Below, piece by piece: positions 34,570 through 42,194 of a stretch of DNA of 64,000 bases. The DNA comes from Pseudonocardia terrae (lineage in GTDB: Bacteria > Actinomycetota > Actinomycetes > Mycobacteriales > Pseudonocardiaceae). The number at the start of each line of letters is the position of its first letter. Position 1 is the stretch's first letter. Where the stretch lies: assembly GCF_021343995.1 (NCBI RefSeq), contig NZ_JAJTTE010000010.1:1-64000 (forward strand), given 5' to 3'. The notes beneath the pieces were generated by a model. The model saw nothing but the letters and a program-made list of their open reading frames with translations, did no database searches and was not told where the DNA came from. Both the position numbers and the translations under genes were made by a program.

Positions 34570-35736
34570 TCAGAGCAGCTCGACGATGGTGGCGTTCGCG
34601 GTACCGCCGCCCTCGCACATGGTCTGCAGGCCGTAGCGGATGCTCTTGTCCCGCATGTGGTGCAGCAGCCGGGTCATGAGGATCGTGCCGGAGGCGCCCA
34701 GGGGGTGGCCGACGGCTATCGCCCCGCCGAGCGGGTTGAGCACCTTGTCCTCGGCGCCCAGCTCGGCCTGCCAGGCCAGCGGCACGGGGGCGAAGGCCTC
34801 GTTGACCTCGAAGGCACCGATGTCGGAGATCGACAGGCCGCTCTTGCGGAGCACCTTCTGGGTGGCCGGGATCGGCCCGGTCAGCATCATCAGCGGGTCG
34901 GCGCCCGAGACCGCGCCGGAGTGGTAGCGCGCGATCGGGGTCAGCCCGAGCTCCTTCGCCTTCTCCGGGGTCGTGATCAAGGTGGCCGACGCGCCGTCGG
35001 AGATCTGCGAGGCGTTGCCCGCGTGGATCACCCCGTCCTCGCGGAAGGACGGCTTGAGCTTCGCGAGCTTCTCGGCGGTGGTGCCGCGGCGCAGGCCCTC
35101 GTCGGCGGTGAAGTCGTCCTTGCCGGGGATCCGCACCAGCTGGCCGTCGAACGCGCCCGCGTCGATGGCGGCGGCGGCGAGCTCGTGGGAGCGCGACGAG
35201 TACTCGTCCAGCCGCTGCCGGCTGAAGCCCCACTTCTTCGCGATCCGCTCGGCGCCGATGCCCTGGTTGAAGTCCTCGTTCGGGAACTCACCGCTGGTCA
35301 GGTCGGCCTCGTAGCGCTCGCGCACCAGCGGGCCGAACGGGCGGCCGAGGTCGCGGCCCGCGCCGAGGGGGACCCGGGTCATGGCCTCCACGCCACCGGC
35401 CACCACGACGTCGTACTGGCCGGACATGACCATGCCCGCGGCGAAGTCGAAGGAGGACTGGCTGGACCCGCAGGCCCGGTTGATCGTGACGCCGGGGACG
35501 GTCTCCGGCCAGCCGGCCGCGAGCACGGCGTACCGGCCGATCTGCGCCGCCTGGTCGCCGACCTGGTTCACACAGCCCCACACGACGTCGTCGATCACGT
35601 CGGGGTCGATGCCGGTGCGCTGCTGCAGCGCCCGCAGGACGTACGCCGACAGGTCGGCGGGATGCACGTCGGCGAGCGAGCCGTTGCGCTTCCCGATGGG
35701 GGTGCGCACCGCGTCGACGATGACGGCCTCGGGCAT
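34570..35736 (-). CDS. Acetyl-CoA acyltransferase (thiolase)
   Basis: A 388-residue thiolase. The acyl-accepting Cys lies in NRACGSSQSS, the GxNG-type HxxxE segment in FEVNEAFAPVPLAW, the catalytic His in GGAIAVGHPLGASG, and the second Cys in TMCEGGGTANA. It catalyses reversible 3-ketoacyl-CoA cleavage or acetoacetyl-CoA formation. The FadA-like pattern suggests beta-oxidation. It is monocistronic; the upstream gap is shared with the divergent riboswitch-controlled gene. Confidence 0.93.
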   Translation of the reverse strand: MPEAVIVDAVRTPIGKRNGSLADVHPADLSAYVLRALQQRTGIDPDVIDDVVWGCVNQVGDQAAQIGRYAVLAAGWPETVPGVTINRACGSSQSSFDFAAGMVMSGQYDVVVAGGVEAMTRVPLGAGRDLGRPFGPLVRERYEADLTSGEFPNEDFNQGIGAERIAKKWGFSRQRLDEYSSRSHELAAAAIDAGAFDGQLVRIPGKDDFTADEGLRRGTTAEKLAKLKPSFREDGVIHAGNASQISDGASATLITTPEKAKELGLTPIARYHSGAVSGADPLMMLTGPIPATQKVLRKSGLSISDIGAFEVNEAFAPVPLAWQAELGAEDKVLNPLGGAIAVGHPLGASGTILMTRLLHHMRDKSIRYGLQTMCEGGGTANATIVELL

Positions 35737-35873
35737 GGTTCCTCCGCGTCCTCTTCTGCTGCTATCTGAACGAACGTACGACACTGTGGCGCCGTCGAGA
35801 ACCCCAGTGAACTACCTCACGGGCACGCAACGGGTGTCGAGCGGACTGGATCGATGAGGTAGGTTCCTCGCAG

Positions 35874-35969
35874 CGAAGGGGAGTAGCTCTCAACATCGCG
35901 GTCGACATACTGGCGATCCGTATCGCCCGGCTGCGGGGCCTGACCACCACCAGGCGAGCGAGACCTTCG
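35874..35969 (+). promoter_or_regulatory. yybP-ykoY (manganese) riboswitch aptamer
   Basis: The conserved aptamer elements are present in order. A closing stem pairs CGAAGG (35874-35879) with CCTTCG (35964-35969). GGGGAGTAGCTC follows the 5-prime strand, and CATACTGG and CCCGGC fill the arms. The second internal-loop element is CCTGACCACCA, and GGCGAGCGAGACC precedes the closing strand. This class senses Mn2+ and controls exporters. It lies directly upstream of a Gdt1/UPF0016 manganese-exporter-like gene, the expected partner. An internal RNA search (Rfam RF00080) would settle it. Confidence 0.9.
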
Positions 35970-36030
35970 ATCCGGTTCACGTCGGATCGAAGAGACCCCC
36001 GTTTCCTCGATCCGGCCCGAGATCGAGGGG
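35965..36030 (+). promoter_or_regulatory. Riboswitch expression platform with alternative hairpins over the Shine-Dalgarno site
   Basis: Three pairings compete. CTTCGATCCG (35965-35974) pairs with CGGATCGAAG (35983-35992), and its 5-prime strand uses the bases of the aptamer closing stem. CCTCGATC (36005-36012) pairs with GATCGAGG (36021-36028), hiding the GAGGGG Shine-Dalgarno site at 36025-36030. TCGATCCG (36008-36015) can instead pair with CGGATCGA (35983-35990), which would free that site. The predicted logic is translation ON when Mn2+ stabilises the aptamer. Confidence 0.65.
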
Positions 36031-36040
36031 TTGTGTGGCG

Positions 36041-37303
36041 ATGCAGGACGTGCTCTCGGCGTTCCTGATCAGTTTCGGTGTGATCTTCGTGGCCGAGCTG
36101 GGCGACAAGTCCCAGCTCATGGCGCTGACGTTCGCGACCCGCTACAAGACCTGGCCCGTCCTGCTGGGCATCACGATCGCCACCTCGGTCGTGCACCTCG
36201 TGTCCGTCGCCGTGGGCTACGGCCTCGGCGCCACCATCCCGACCGGCTGGGTCGCGCTCGCCGCGGCCGTCGCGTTCCTCGGGTTCGGCGCCTGGACGCT
36301 CAAGGGCGACTCGCTGTCGGACGACGAGCAGGACAAGGTCAACCGCAAGGCCAGATCGGCCGTCGTCGCCGCGTCGGTGGCGTTCTTCCTGGCCGAGCTG
36401 GGCGACAAGACGATGCTGGCCACGATCACGCTGGCCGCCCAGCACGGCTGGTTGGGCGTGTGGCTGGGCTCGACGCTCGGCATGGTCGCGGCCGACGCGC
36501 TGGCGATCGTCGTCGGCCGCCAGCTCGGCAGACGGCTGCCGGAGCGGACGATCCGCTACGGCGCGGCCGTGCTGTTCGTGGTGTTCGGCGTGGTGCTGCT
36601 GCTCGACGCGGTCGGCCAGCTCAGCGGCCGCGGGGCCTGGGAGGTCGTGTCCGAGGCCCTGAACCACAACCTCGCCGCCTGGCTCGCCGTCGGGCTCGGG
36701 GTCGTCGCCTGTGTGCTGGTCGGCCTCGGCCGGCGGTGGGCTCGGGCAGGTGCCCGCCGCTCGCCGGCACGGACGGGGCTCGGCTCGCCGGCCTGGTGGT
36801 CGCAGGCCCTGTTCGGGGTCGCGGTCGTGCTGGGTCTGGTCGCCCCGCTGCTCGTCGCGTTCGACGTCATCGAGCCGATCGCCGTGTTCAGCTCGCCGGG
36901 CTGGGCCGTGGTCGGCGTCGGGCTGCTGCTGCTCGGCGTGGCGGTGGTGCTGGCCTCGCTGGTCCAGATGGGCTCCGCCCGCCGCCGCGGCCAGGGCCTG
37001 GCCCTGACCGACAGCGGCTTCTACGCCCGCGTCCGCAACCCCGCCTTCACCGGCATGGTGGTCGCCACCGCCGGCGGGCTGATCATGGCGCCGACCATGC
37101 TCGGTGTGCTCGCCACCCTGCTGATCGTCGTCGCCGTGCAGATCCAGGCGCGCGCGGTGCGCGAGCCCGGCCTCTCCCGGGCCCTGGGCGAGGAGTACGC
37201 GGAGTACCTCGCGCGCACGGGCCGGTTCCTGCCGCGGCTGCGCACCCCGCACCCCGAGCGGGGCTCCGGCCTGCCCCTGGACGACGGCGAGCGCGTCGGC
37301 TGA
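36041..37303 (+). CDS. Gdt1/UPF0016-type manganese exporter fused to an ICMT/PEMT-like membrane methyltransferase domain
   Basis: A 420-residue membrane protein. The first 190 residues are a UPF0016/Gdt1 (MneA, TMEM165) exporter with its two signature repeats: VAELGDKSQLMALTFATRY and LAELGDKTMLATITLAAQH. The second half (from about residue 240) has further helices ending in a pattern of isoprenylcysteine/phospholipid methyltransferases: SGFYARVRNPAFTGMVVATAGG and REPGLSRALGEEYAEYLARTGRFLP. Fusion of a cation exporter to this domain is unusual. The ATG at 36041 lies 10 bases after GAGGGG; an in-frame GTG at 36035 is the alternative. It is controlled by the Mn riboswitch upstream and followed by a strong stem-loop. 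Confidence 0.88.
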   Translation: MQDVLSAFLISFGVIFVAELGDKSQLMALTFATRYKTWPVLLGITIATSVVHLVSVAVGYGLGATIPTGWVALAAAVAFLGFGAWTLKGDSLSDDEQDKVNRKARSAVVAASVAFFLAELGDKTMLATITLAAQHGWLGVWLGSTLGMVAADALAIVVGRQLGRRLPERTIRYGAAVLFVVFGVVLLLDAVGQLSGRGAWEVVSEALNHNLAAWLAVGLGVVACVLVGLGRRWARAGARRSPARTGLGSPAWWSQALFGVAVVLGLVAPLLVAFDVIEPIAVFSSPGWAVVGVGLLLLGVAVVLASLVQMGSARRRGQGLALTDSGFYARVRNPAFTGMVVATAGGLIMAPTMLGVLATLLIVVAVQIQARAVREPGLSRALGEEYAEYLARTGRFLPRLRTPHPERGSGLPLDDGERVG

Positions 37304-37306
37304 ACG

Positions 37307-37342
37307 CCGCGGGGGCGGTCCCTCCCGGGGCCGCCCCCGCGG
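37307..37342. terminator. Bidirectional stem-loop (12-bp perfect stem)
   Basis: CCGCGGGGGCGG at 37307-37318 pairs with CCGCCCCCGCGG at 37331-37342. It lies between the convergent exporter and DszC-like genes, four bases past the exporter stop and seven before the other stop. Confidence 0.85.
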
Positions 37343-37348
37343 TGCCGG

Positions 37349-38584
37349 TCAGCTGTACCAGGTCGGCTCGGGCAGCTCGTCGCGCAGCAGGAACGCCCCC
37401 ACCTCGCGCCGCTTGTAGGCGACGGGGTCGTGCAGGGTGTGGGTGCGGACGTTGCGCCAGAAGCGGTCGAAGCCCAGCTCGGTCGCGGTGGCCCGGGCGC
37501 CGAGTCCCTCGAAGACCCTGCTGGTCACCTCGAGCGCGACGTCCGTGGCCCGCGCCTTGACGGCCGCGACCCGGACCTCGTGCTCGCCGCGCTCCTGCGG
37601 CGCGACGTCCCAGGCGTCCCGGTGGATGGCCAGGCCTTCCTCGGCCACCCGGTCGGCCAGGGCCTCGACCGCCCACAGCTTCGACGCGAGGTCGCCGTAG
37701 AGGTCGAGCTGGTACGGCTCGTCGACCGCCCGCTCCTGCCCGCCGTGCAGCCACGGCCGCGTCCGGGTGCGGGTGTACTCCGCGGCCTCCTCGAGGGCGC
37801 CGCGCGCGATGCCCAGGTAGAAGCTCACGAACACCAGCTGGATCGTCGGGACGTTCAGGGTGTTGTAGACGCGCGGCTCGAACACCTTGCCCCGGAAGCC
37901 GGCGGCCTGCTCCCACGGCACCTGGACCTCGGAGATCGTGACGCTGCCGCTCTCCGTGAGCCGCTGGCCGATGTTGTCCCAGTCGTCGTGGAACGTGATG
38001 CCGGGCTGCCGGCTCGGCACGATCGCGAAGACGTGCGTCCCAGGAGCATCGGGATCAGCGCCGTCGAGCACGCCCTCCAGCACGGTGACGTCCGAGACCC
38101 TGCTGCCCGTGGAGAAGGACTTGCGGCCGTTGTAGACGAGGTGGTCACCGGCGTCGCGGATCACGACGTCCTCGTCGCGCGGGTTCACCGCGCCGCCGAA
38201 GAACCAGCGCTGCCGGGTGGCCTCGGCCTCGACGGCCTCGATCTGCTCGCGGGTGCCGACGAGGCGGGCGGCCCAGAACCACAGCAGGTGGTAGCCGAGC
38301 AGCTGGCCGATCGAGCCGTCGCCGGCGGCGACCTCGCGGATCACCCGGTAGGCGAGCGGCCACTCCTGGCCGCCGCCCCCGTGCTCGGCCGGGCCGAGCA
38401 GCGTGACCAGGCCGGCGTCCTTGAGCAGCTGGACCTCGGCGTGCGGCGTCTCCCCCGCACGGTCGCGGGCGGCGGCGTCCGCGGCGAGGATCGTGCGCAC
38501 CTCGCGGGCCCGGGCGAGCCACTCGTCGGGCGTGGTGGGGATGGTGGTGAAGCGGGTGGTGGGTCGGTTCTCGAGCGTGGTCAT
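37349..38584 (-). CDS. DszC-like flavin monooxygenase of the acyl-CoA dehydrogenase fold (sulfur acquisition)
   Basis: A 411-residue acyl-CoA-dehydrogenase-fold protein. It lacks the acyl-CoA dehydrogenase catalytic Glu signature and has the pattern of DszC/SfnB-type flavin monooxygenases: GAAEHGGGG-like LLGPAEHGGGGQEWP, DGSIGQLLGYHLL, WFFGGAVNPRD, NGRKSFSTGS and FEGLGARATATELGFDRFWRNVRTHTLHDPVAYK. DszC oxidises dibenzothiophene; relatives act in sulfone or sulfide use. It lies downstream of sfnG on the same strand, separated by a putative leader peptide and three palindromes. Function in organosulfur scavenging is inferred from family and context. Confidence 0.85.
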   Translation of the reverse strand: MTTLENRPTTRFTTIPTTPDEWLARAREVRTILAADAAARDRAGETPHAEVQLLKDAGLVTLLGPAEHGGGGQEWPLAYRVIREVAAGDGSIGQLLGYHLLWFWAARLVGTREQIEAVEAEATRQRWFFGGAVNPRDEDVVIRDAGDHLVYNGRKSFSTGSRVSDVTVLEGVLDGADPDAPGTHVFAIVPSRQPGITFHDDWDNIGQRLTESGSVTISEVQVPWEQAAGFRGKVFEPRVYNTLNVPTIQLVFVSFYLGIARGALEEAAEYTRTRTRPWLHGGQERAVDEPYQLDLYGDLASKLWAVEALADRVAEEGLAIHRDAWDVAPQERGEHEVRVAAVKARATDVALEVTSRVFEGLGARATATELGFDRFWRNVRTHTLHDPVAYKRREVGAFLLRDELPEPTWYS

Positions 38585-38722
38585 GTCAGGTCCTGTCGTG
38601 TGCGGAGGAGCGCGTGGCGCGGCGGCCCGCCGGTGCGGGTCGTGCGGCGGCCGGGACGGCGACACCGGCGACCGCGGCGGGCGGGCACCGGGAAGCGGGC
38701 CGCCGGACACGCGGAAGAGAGC

Positions 38723-38828
38723 TCGCGTCATGGATCCATGACGCGAGAAAAAGCGTCCGGAAATCGCGCTGTGGAACCATGATGCGCAAAAACGGCGCCT
38801 GGAGACGCGTTATGGCTCCATAACGCGT
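38723..38828. repeat. Three family C palindromes, 39-43 bases apart
   Basis: Copies lie at 38723-38748, 38766-38787 and 38805-38828. The first is a perfect 26-base palindrome (left half CTCGCGTCATGGA). The second is imperfect (GCTGTGGAACCATGATGC). The third is perfect around TTATGGCTCCATAA. Unlike the other three family C sites, this one lies between two genes on the same strand, between a leader peptide and the DszC-like gene. It could be a transcription terminator or attenuator there. Confidence 0.85.
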
Positions 38829-38844
38829 TCGAACGGCGTCGACG

Positions 38845-38967
38845 TCAGCGAGCGGGACCCGGACAGGACTGGGCGCCGACGCGGGCGTGGTCGATGTGCC
38901 GGCGGCGGGTCAGCCAGGCGTGGGCCGCCCCTGCCGGGACCACGCCGCGCCGGGGCGGGCGCGGCAC
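38845..38967 (-). CDS. Putative cysteine-type leader peptide upstream of the DszC-like gene
   Basis: A 40-codon frame starts at a GTG only four bases beyond the sfnG stop. Its second half reads LTRRRHIDHARVGAQSCPGPAR. The RRHxD stretch and a Cys near the end match the short leader peptides found before sulfur-assimilation genes in actinobacteria. The closely similar peptide before sfnG in this window strengthens the call. The true start may be an internal GTG (38943 or 38940). It holds only one Cys codon, so ribosome stalling at Cys would rest on one codon. Confidence 0.55.
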   Translation of the reverse strand: MPRPPRRGVVPAGAAHAWLTRRRHIDHARVGAQSCPGPAR

Positions 38968-38971
38968 CGGA

Positions 38972-40120
38972 TCAGGAACCCGCGACGAGCGCGGGCTCGC
39001 GGGCGGCGAGCTCCGCCTCCTTCTCCCGGACGATCGGGAGCACGTGCCGCCCGAAGTACTCGATCTCCTCCTGGAAGTGCAGGAAGCCCAGGAGCAGCAG
39101 GTTCGCCCCCCGCCGCTTGTACTCGATCGCCCGGTCCGCGATCTGCTCCGGCGTGCCGATGAGCTGGGTACGGAAGCCGTCGTTGTACTGGACCAGGTCC
39201 TCGAAGCTCGAGTCCGCCCACATCCCGCGCTTGTCGCCCGTCGACGCCCCCGCCTGCTGCACCGAGGCCCGGAAGCCCTCGACCGCCTCGACGTTGGCCT
39301 TCGCGACGATCTCGCGCAGCTGCTCGCGCGCCTCGCGCTCGCTGTCGCGGGCGATGACGAAGCCGTTGAGCCCGAACCGCACCGCGCCGGGGCCGATCTC
39401 CGGACGGCCGGCGTCGCGGGAGTGCCCGCGCACCTCGCGCACCTGCTCGGTGAAGCCGTCGTAGTCCTTGCCGTTGGAGAAGTACCAGTCGGCGACGCGG
39501 CCGCCGTTGCGGCGGGCGGCGGTGGAGTTCCCGCCCTGGAAGATCTCCGGGTGCGGCCGGCCGGGCACCGCGACGGGCTTGGGCTTCAGGTCGAAGTCGT
39601 GGATGCGGTAGAAGTCGCCGCGCAGCTCGGCGTGGTCGCTGGTCCAGATCTCGCGCAGCGCGCGGATGAACTCCTCGGAGCGGCGGTAGCGCTCGTCGTG
39701 CTCGAGCCACGGCTCGCCCAGCGACGTGAACTCGTCCTTGAACCAGCCGCTCACGACGTTGACCGCGGCCCGGCCGCCGGAGAGGTGGTCGGCCGTCGCG
39801 ACCCACTTGGCCAGCACGCCCGGGTGCCACAGCCCCGGGTGCACGGCCGCGATGACCTTGAGCCGCTCGGTGGCGAGCAGCAGGGCGAGCGAGAAGCTCG
39901 TGGACTCGTGCTGATGGTCGGCGCCGTACGACGCCATGTACCGGACCTGGGACAGGGCGTACTCGAAGCCGTTGTCCTCGGCGGTCCGGGCGAGCTTCCG
40001 GTTGTACTCGTAGCCCCAGTCGGTGCGCTGCTCGATCGTGCTGGTGACGAGGCCGCCGCTGACGTTGGGCACCCAGTAGGCGAACTTCAGCGGCTCGGTG
40101 AGGGAGTGGGGGGACGACAC
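38972..40120 (-). CDS. sfnG: Dimethylsulfone monooxygenase SfnG
   Basis: A 382-residue FMNH2-dependent luciferase-family enzyme. The opening LKFAYWVPNVSGGLV, EQRTDWGYEYNRKLA, AVNVVSGWFKDEFTSLGEPWLEHDERYRRSEEFI and the ending LLGFLHFQEEIEYFGRHVLPIVRE are the SfnG pattern. SfnG oxidises dimethylsulfone to methanesulfinate so that sulfur can be recovered. The GTG at 40120 has AGGAG nine bases upstream. A Cys-rich leader peptide lies 51 bases upstream. No flavin reductase gene (SsuE/Msu type) is visible in the window, so reduced FMN must come from elsewhere. Confidence 0.93.
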   Translation of the reverse strand: MSSPHSLTEPLKFAYWVPNVSGGLVTSTIEQRTDWGYEYNRKLARTAEDNGFEYALSQVRYMASYGADHQHESTSFSLALLLATERLKVIAAVHPGLWHPGVLAKWVATADHLSGGRAAVNVVSGWFKDEFTSLGEPWLEHDERYRRSEEFIRALREIWTSDHAELRGDFYRIHDFDLKPKPVAVPGRPHPEIFQGGNSTAARRNGGRVADWYFSNGKDYDGFTEQVREVRGHSRDAGRPEIGPGAVRFGLNGFVIARDSEREAREQLREIVAKANVEAVEGFRASVQQAGASTGDKRGMWADSSFEDLVQYNDGFRTQLIGTPEQIADRAIEYKRRGANLLLLGFLHFQEEIEYFGRHVLPIVREKEAELAAREPALVAGS

Positions 40121-40170
40121 GGGATGCTCCTGCGGGAGGTGAAGGGAGTCGGGACGCGCGGGACCGCGGG

Positions 40171-40242
40171 TCAGCGACAGGCGCAGGAGACGACGATCTT
40201 GTGGTCGACGTGACGCCGGCGCGTCAGCAGGATCGTGGCCAC
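40171..40242 (-). CDS. Cysteine-rich leader peptide upstream of sfnG
   Basis: A 23-codon frame ending in RRRHVDHKIVVSCACR has two Cys codons in its last four sense codons. If translation starts earlier (GTG at 40290), four more Cys precede (LTCRCRVWCARC), giving a very Cys-rich 39-residue peptide. The RRHVD motif followed by Cys near the end is shared with actinobacterial leader peptides that sense cysteine supply during their own translation. It stops 51 bases before sfnG. Start choice is uncertain; neither start has a strong ribosome-binding site, and leaderless initiation is possible. Confidence 0.65.
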   Translation of the reverse strand: MATILLTRRRHVDHKIVVSCACR

Positions 40243-40400
40243 GCAGCGAGCACACCAGACGCGGCACCGGCAGGTCAACCGACCTCCCACATCACGAACC
40301 GCGTCCGGACAATCGGGCGGCCCTGCGGGGCGTCCGATCCAGGGGACGGGAATCGTCGTCGCGACGAAATGCGGCGGCCCCGGCACGCGTTGCCGCGGGT

Positions 40401-41195
40401 GTGACGACCACGGAGAGCACCCTGCAGCAGGACTGGGACACCTGGCACGCCGAGCGGGAGGAGGAGCTCCGCACGCCGCACGGCTGGCTCAGCCTCACCG
40501 GGCTGTACTGGCTGACGGAGGAGCCCACCGCCCTCCCGGGCCTGCCCGGCACCTGGCGCGCCACCGGCGACGGTGGCGTCGAGCTGACCGCCGCGGCCGC
40601 CGACGGGCTCGTGGCCCGGGGTGCTCCGGTGGACGGCACCGTCCGGCTGGAGCCGCGCGACGGTCTGCCCGGAGCCCTGGTCGTCGCGGGCGAGCGGAAG
40701 ATCGAGGTCGTCCGGCGCACCGACACCTACGCGCTGCGCGTCCGCGACCCACAGGCCCCCACCCGCACCGGCTTCACCGGGGTCCCGGCGTTCCCGGCGG
40801 AGGAGCGCTGGGTGGTCGACGCCCGGTTCGAGCCCTACGCCGAGCCGCGCCGGATCACCGTCGGTGCCGTCGTCGACGGGCTGAACCACTTCCCGACGGC
40901 CGTCGGCACCGTGCGGTTCGCGGTCGCGGGTACCCCGCAGGAGCTGGTCGCGCTGGCGGGCAAGGACGGCGGACTGACCCTGCACTTCCGTGACGCCACC
41001 TCCGGCGACACCACCTACGGCGGCGGGCGCATCCTGCGGGTCGACCGGCCGGGGCCCGACGGCACGCTGCGCATCGACCTCAACCGCGTCGTCAACCTGC
41101 CGTGCGCCCTCACCGCGTTCGCGACCTGCCCGCTGCCGCCGGAGGGCAACGTCCTCTCCGTCGCCGTCGAGGCGGGGGAGAAGCTGCCCGTGTGA
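40401..41195 (+). CDS. DUF1684 family protein
   Basis: A 264-residue protein of the DUF1684 family. Features are an opening WHAEREEELRTPHGWLSLTGLYWLTEEP, a central FEPYAEPRRITVGAVVDG, and a strongly conserved C-terminal block with TYGGGRILRVD, IDLNRVVNLPCALTAFATCPLPPEGN. The family has no assigned reaction. The Asn-Pro-x-CA-Y/F segment near the end is its most conserved part. It is divergent from the sfnG unit and monocistronic, with a GTG start. Confidence 0.85.
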   Translation: MTTTESTLQQDWDTWHAEREEELRTPHGWLSLTGLYWLTEEPTALPGLPGTWRATGDGGVELTAAAADGLVARGAPVDGTVRLEPRDGLPGALVVAGERKIEVVRRTDTYALRVRDPQAPTRTGFTGVPAFPAEERWVVDARFEPYAEPRRITVGAVVDGLNHFPTAVGTVRFAVAGTPQELVALAGKDGGLTLHFRDATSGDTTYGGGRILRVDRPGPDGTLRIDLNRVVNLPCALTAFATCPLPPEGNVLSVAVEAGEKLPV

Positions 41196-41248
41196 GCCGT
41201 CGGCCGAGACCGTGATCCGGTCCGCGAGGTCGGCGTCGGAGGGTTGTC

Positions 41249-42106
41249 CTACAGCGGCGCGTACTCCCGCGTGTGCGCCAGGACGGCCGCGGCCACCGGC
41301 TCGACGACCGTCGGGTTGAGCGCGTGCCCCATGCCCTGCACCCGGACCAGTCGGCCGGCGCCGAGCGCGCGGGCGAGGTGCCCGGCGTGCGGGGGCGGGT
41401 TCACCGGGTCCTCGGGGGCCTCGATGACGAGCGTCGGCACGGTGACCCCGGGGAGCTCCGCCCCGCGGTCCAGCCCGTCCGTGTCCGCGACGGCGTGCGC
41501 GGCCGGGTTCTCCACCCGCCCGGAGTGCGCGACCACCCGCTCCTCCAGCGCGCGGAACCCCGCGGCGTCGAACGGGGTGCCGGTGCCGTTGAGCAGCCGC
41601 CAGTGCTCGACCCGCCAGGCCAGCTCGCCCTCGAGGTCGCGGTCGTCCGTGAACTCGCCCCACAGCCGCAGCAGCGCCGGGTCGGGGCCGGGCAGCTCGG
41701 GATCGCCGTACGCGCCCAGCGCGGCGGTGCACAGGACGGTCGCGGTGAGCAGCCGGTCGGGGTGGTCGAGCAGGAGCAGCTGCACGAGCGTGCCGCCCAT
41801 CGACATCCCGACGACGTGCGCCCGCTCGATCCCGAACGCGTCGAGCACCGCGAGGGCGTCGGCGGCGAGGTCGCGGATCGCGTAGGGGGCCGCGTCGAAG
41901 GCGTGCGTGGACCGGCCGGTGTCGCGGTGGTCGTAGCGGAGGACGCGGTGCCGCTCGGCGAGGCGGTCGAGCAGCGCGTCCGGCCACGCCAGCCCCGACG
42001 CGTTCGCGCCCATCACGAGCAGCAGCGGCTCGGCGTCCGGGGTCGGGCCCGGGATCTCCTCGGCCCACACCTGCACGCCGGGGGCCACGTCGACCATCAG
42101 TTCCAC
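41249..42106 (-). CDS. Alpha/beta hydrolase
   Basis: A 285-residue alpha/beta hydrolase with the oxyanion region LLLVMGANASGLAWP, RYDHRDTGRSTH, nucleophile Ser in VVGMSMGGTLVQ, acid in EAPEDPVNPP and His in MGHALNPTVVEP. The pattern resembles actinobacterial hydrolases of the RdmC/aclacinomycin methylesterase type. Substrate unknown. Start may be GTG 42106 or ATG 42097. It may share a transcript with no neighbour; mIHF upstream has its own stem-loop. Confidence 0.87.
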   Translation of the reverse strand: MELMVDVAPGVQVWAEEIPGPTPDAEPLLLVMGANASGLAWPDALLDRLAERHRVLRYDHRDTGRSTHAFDAAPYAIRDLAADALAVLDAFGIERAHVVGMSMGGTLVQLLLLDHPDRLLTATVLCTAALGAYGDPELPGPDPALLRLWGEFTDDRDLEGELAWRVEHWRLLNGTGTPFDAAGFRALEERVVAHSGRVENPAAHAVADTDGLDRGAELPGVTVPTLVIEAPEDPVNPPPHAGHLARALGAGRLVRVQGMGHALNPTVVEPVAAAVLAHTREYAPL

Positions 42107-42130
42107 GCCATGAGCGTAGAGAACGCGAAC

Positions 42131-42159
42131 ACCCGGCCCGGCGGGAGGCCGGACCGGGT
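42131..42159 (-). terminator. Stem-loop after the mIHF gene
   Basis: ACCCGGCCCGGC at 42131-42142 pairs with GCCGGACCGGGT at 42148-42159 with one mismatch and a 5-base loop. It lies 35 bases beyond the mIHF stop. Confidence 0.75.
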
Positions 42160-42194
42160 GCGGGGAACCGCCGGGCGTCAGGACGCCCGACGGC

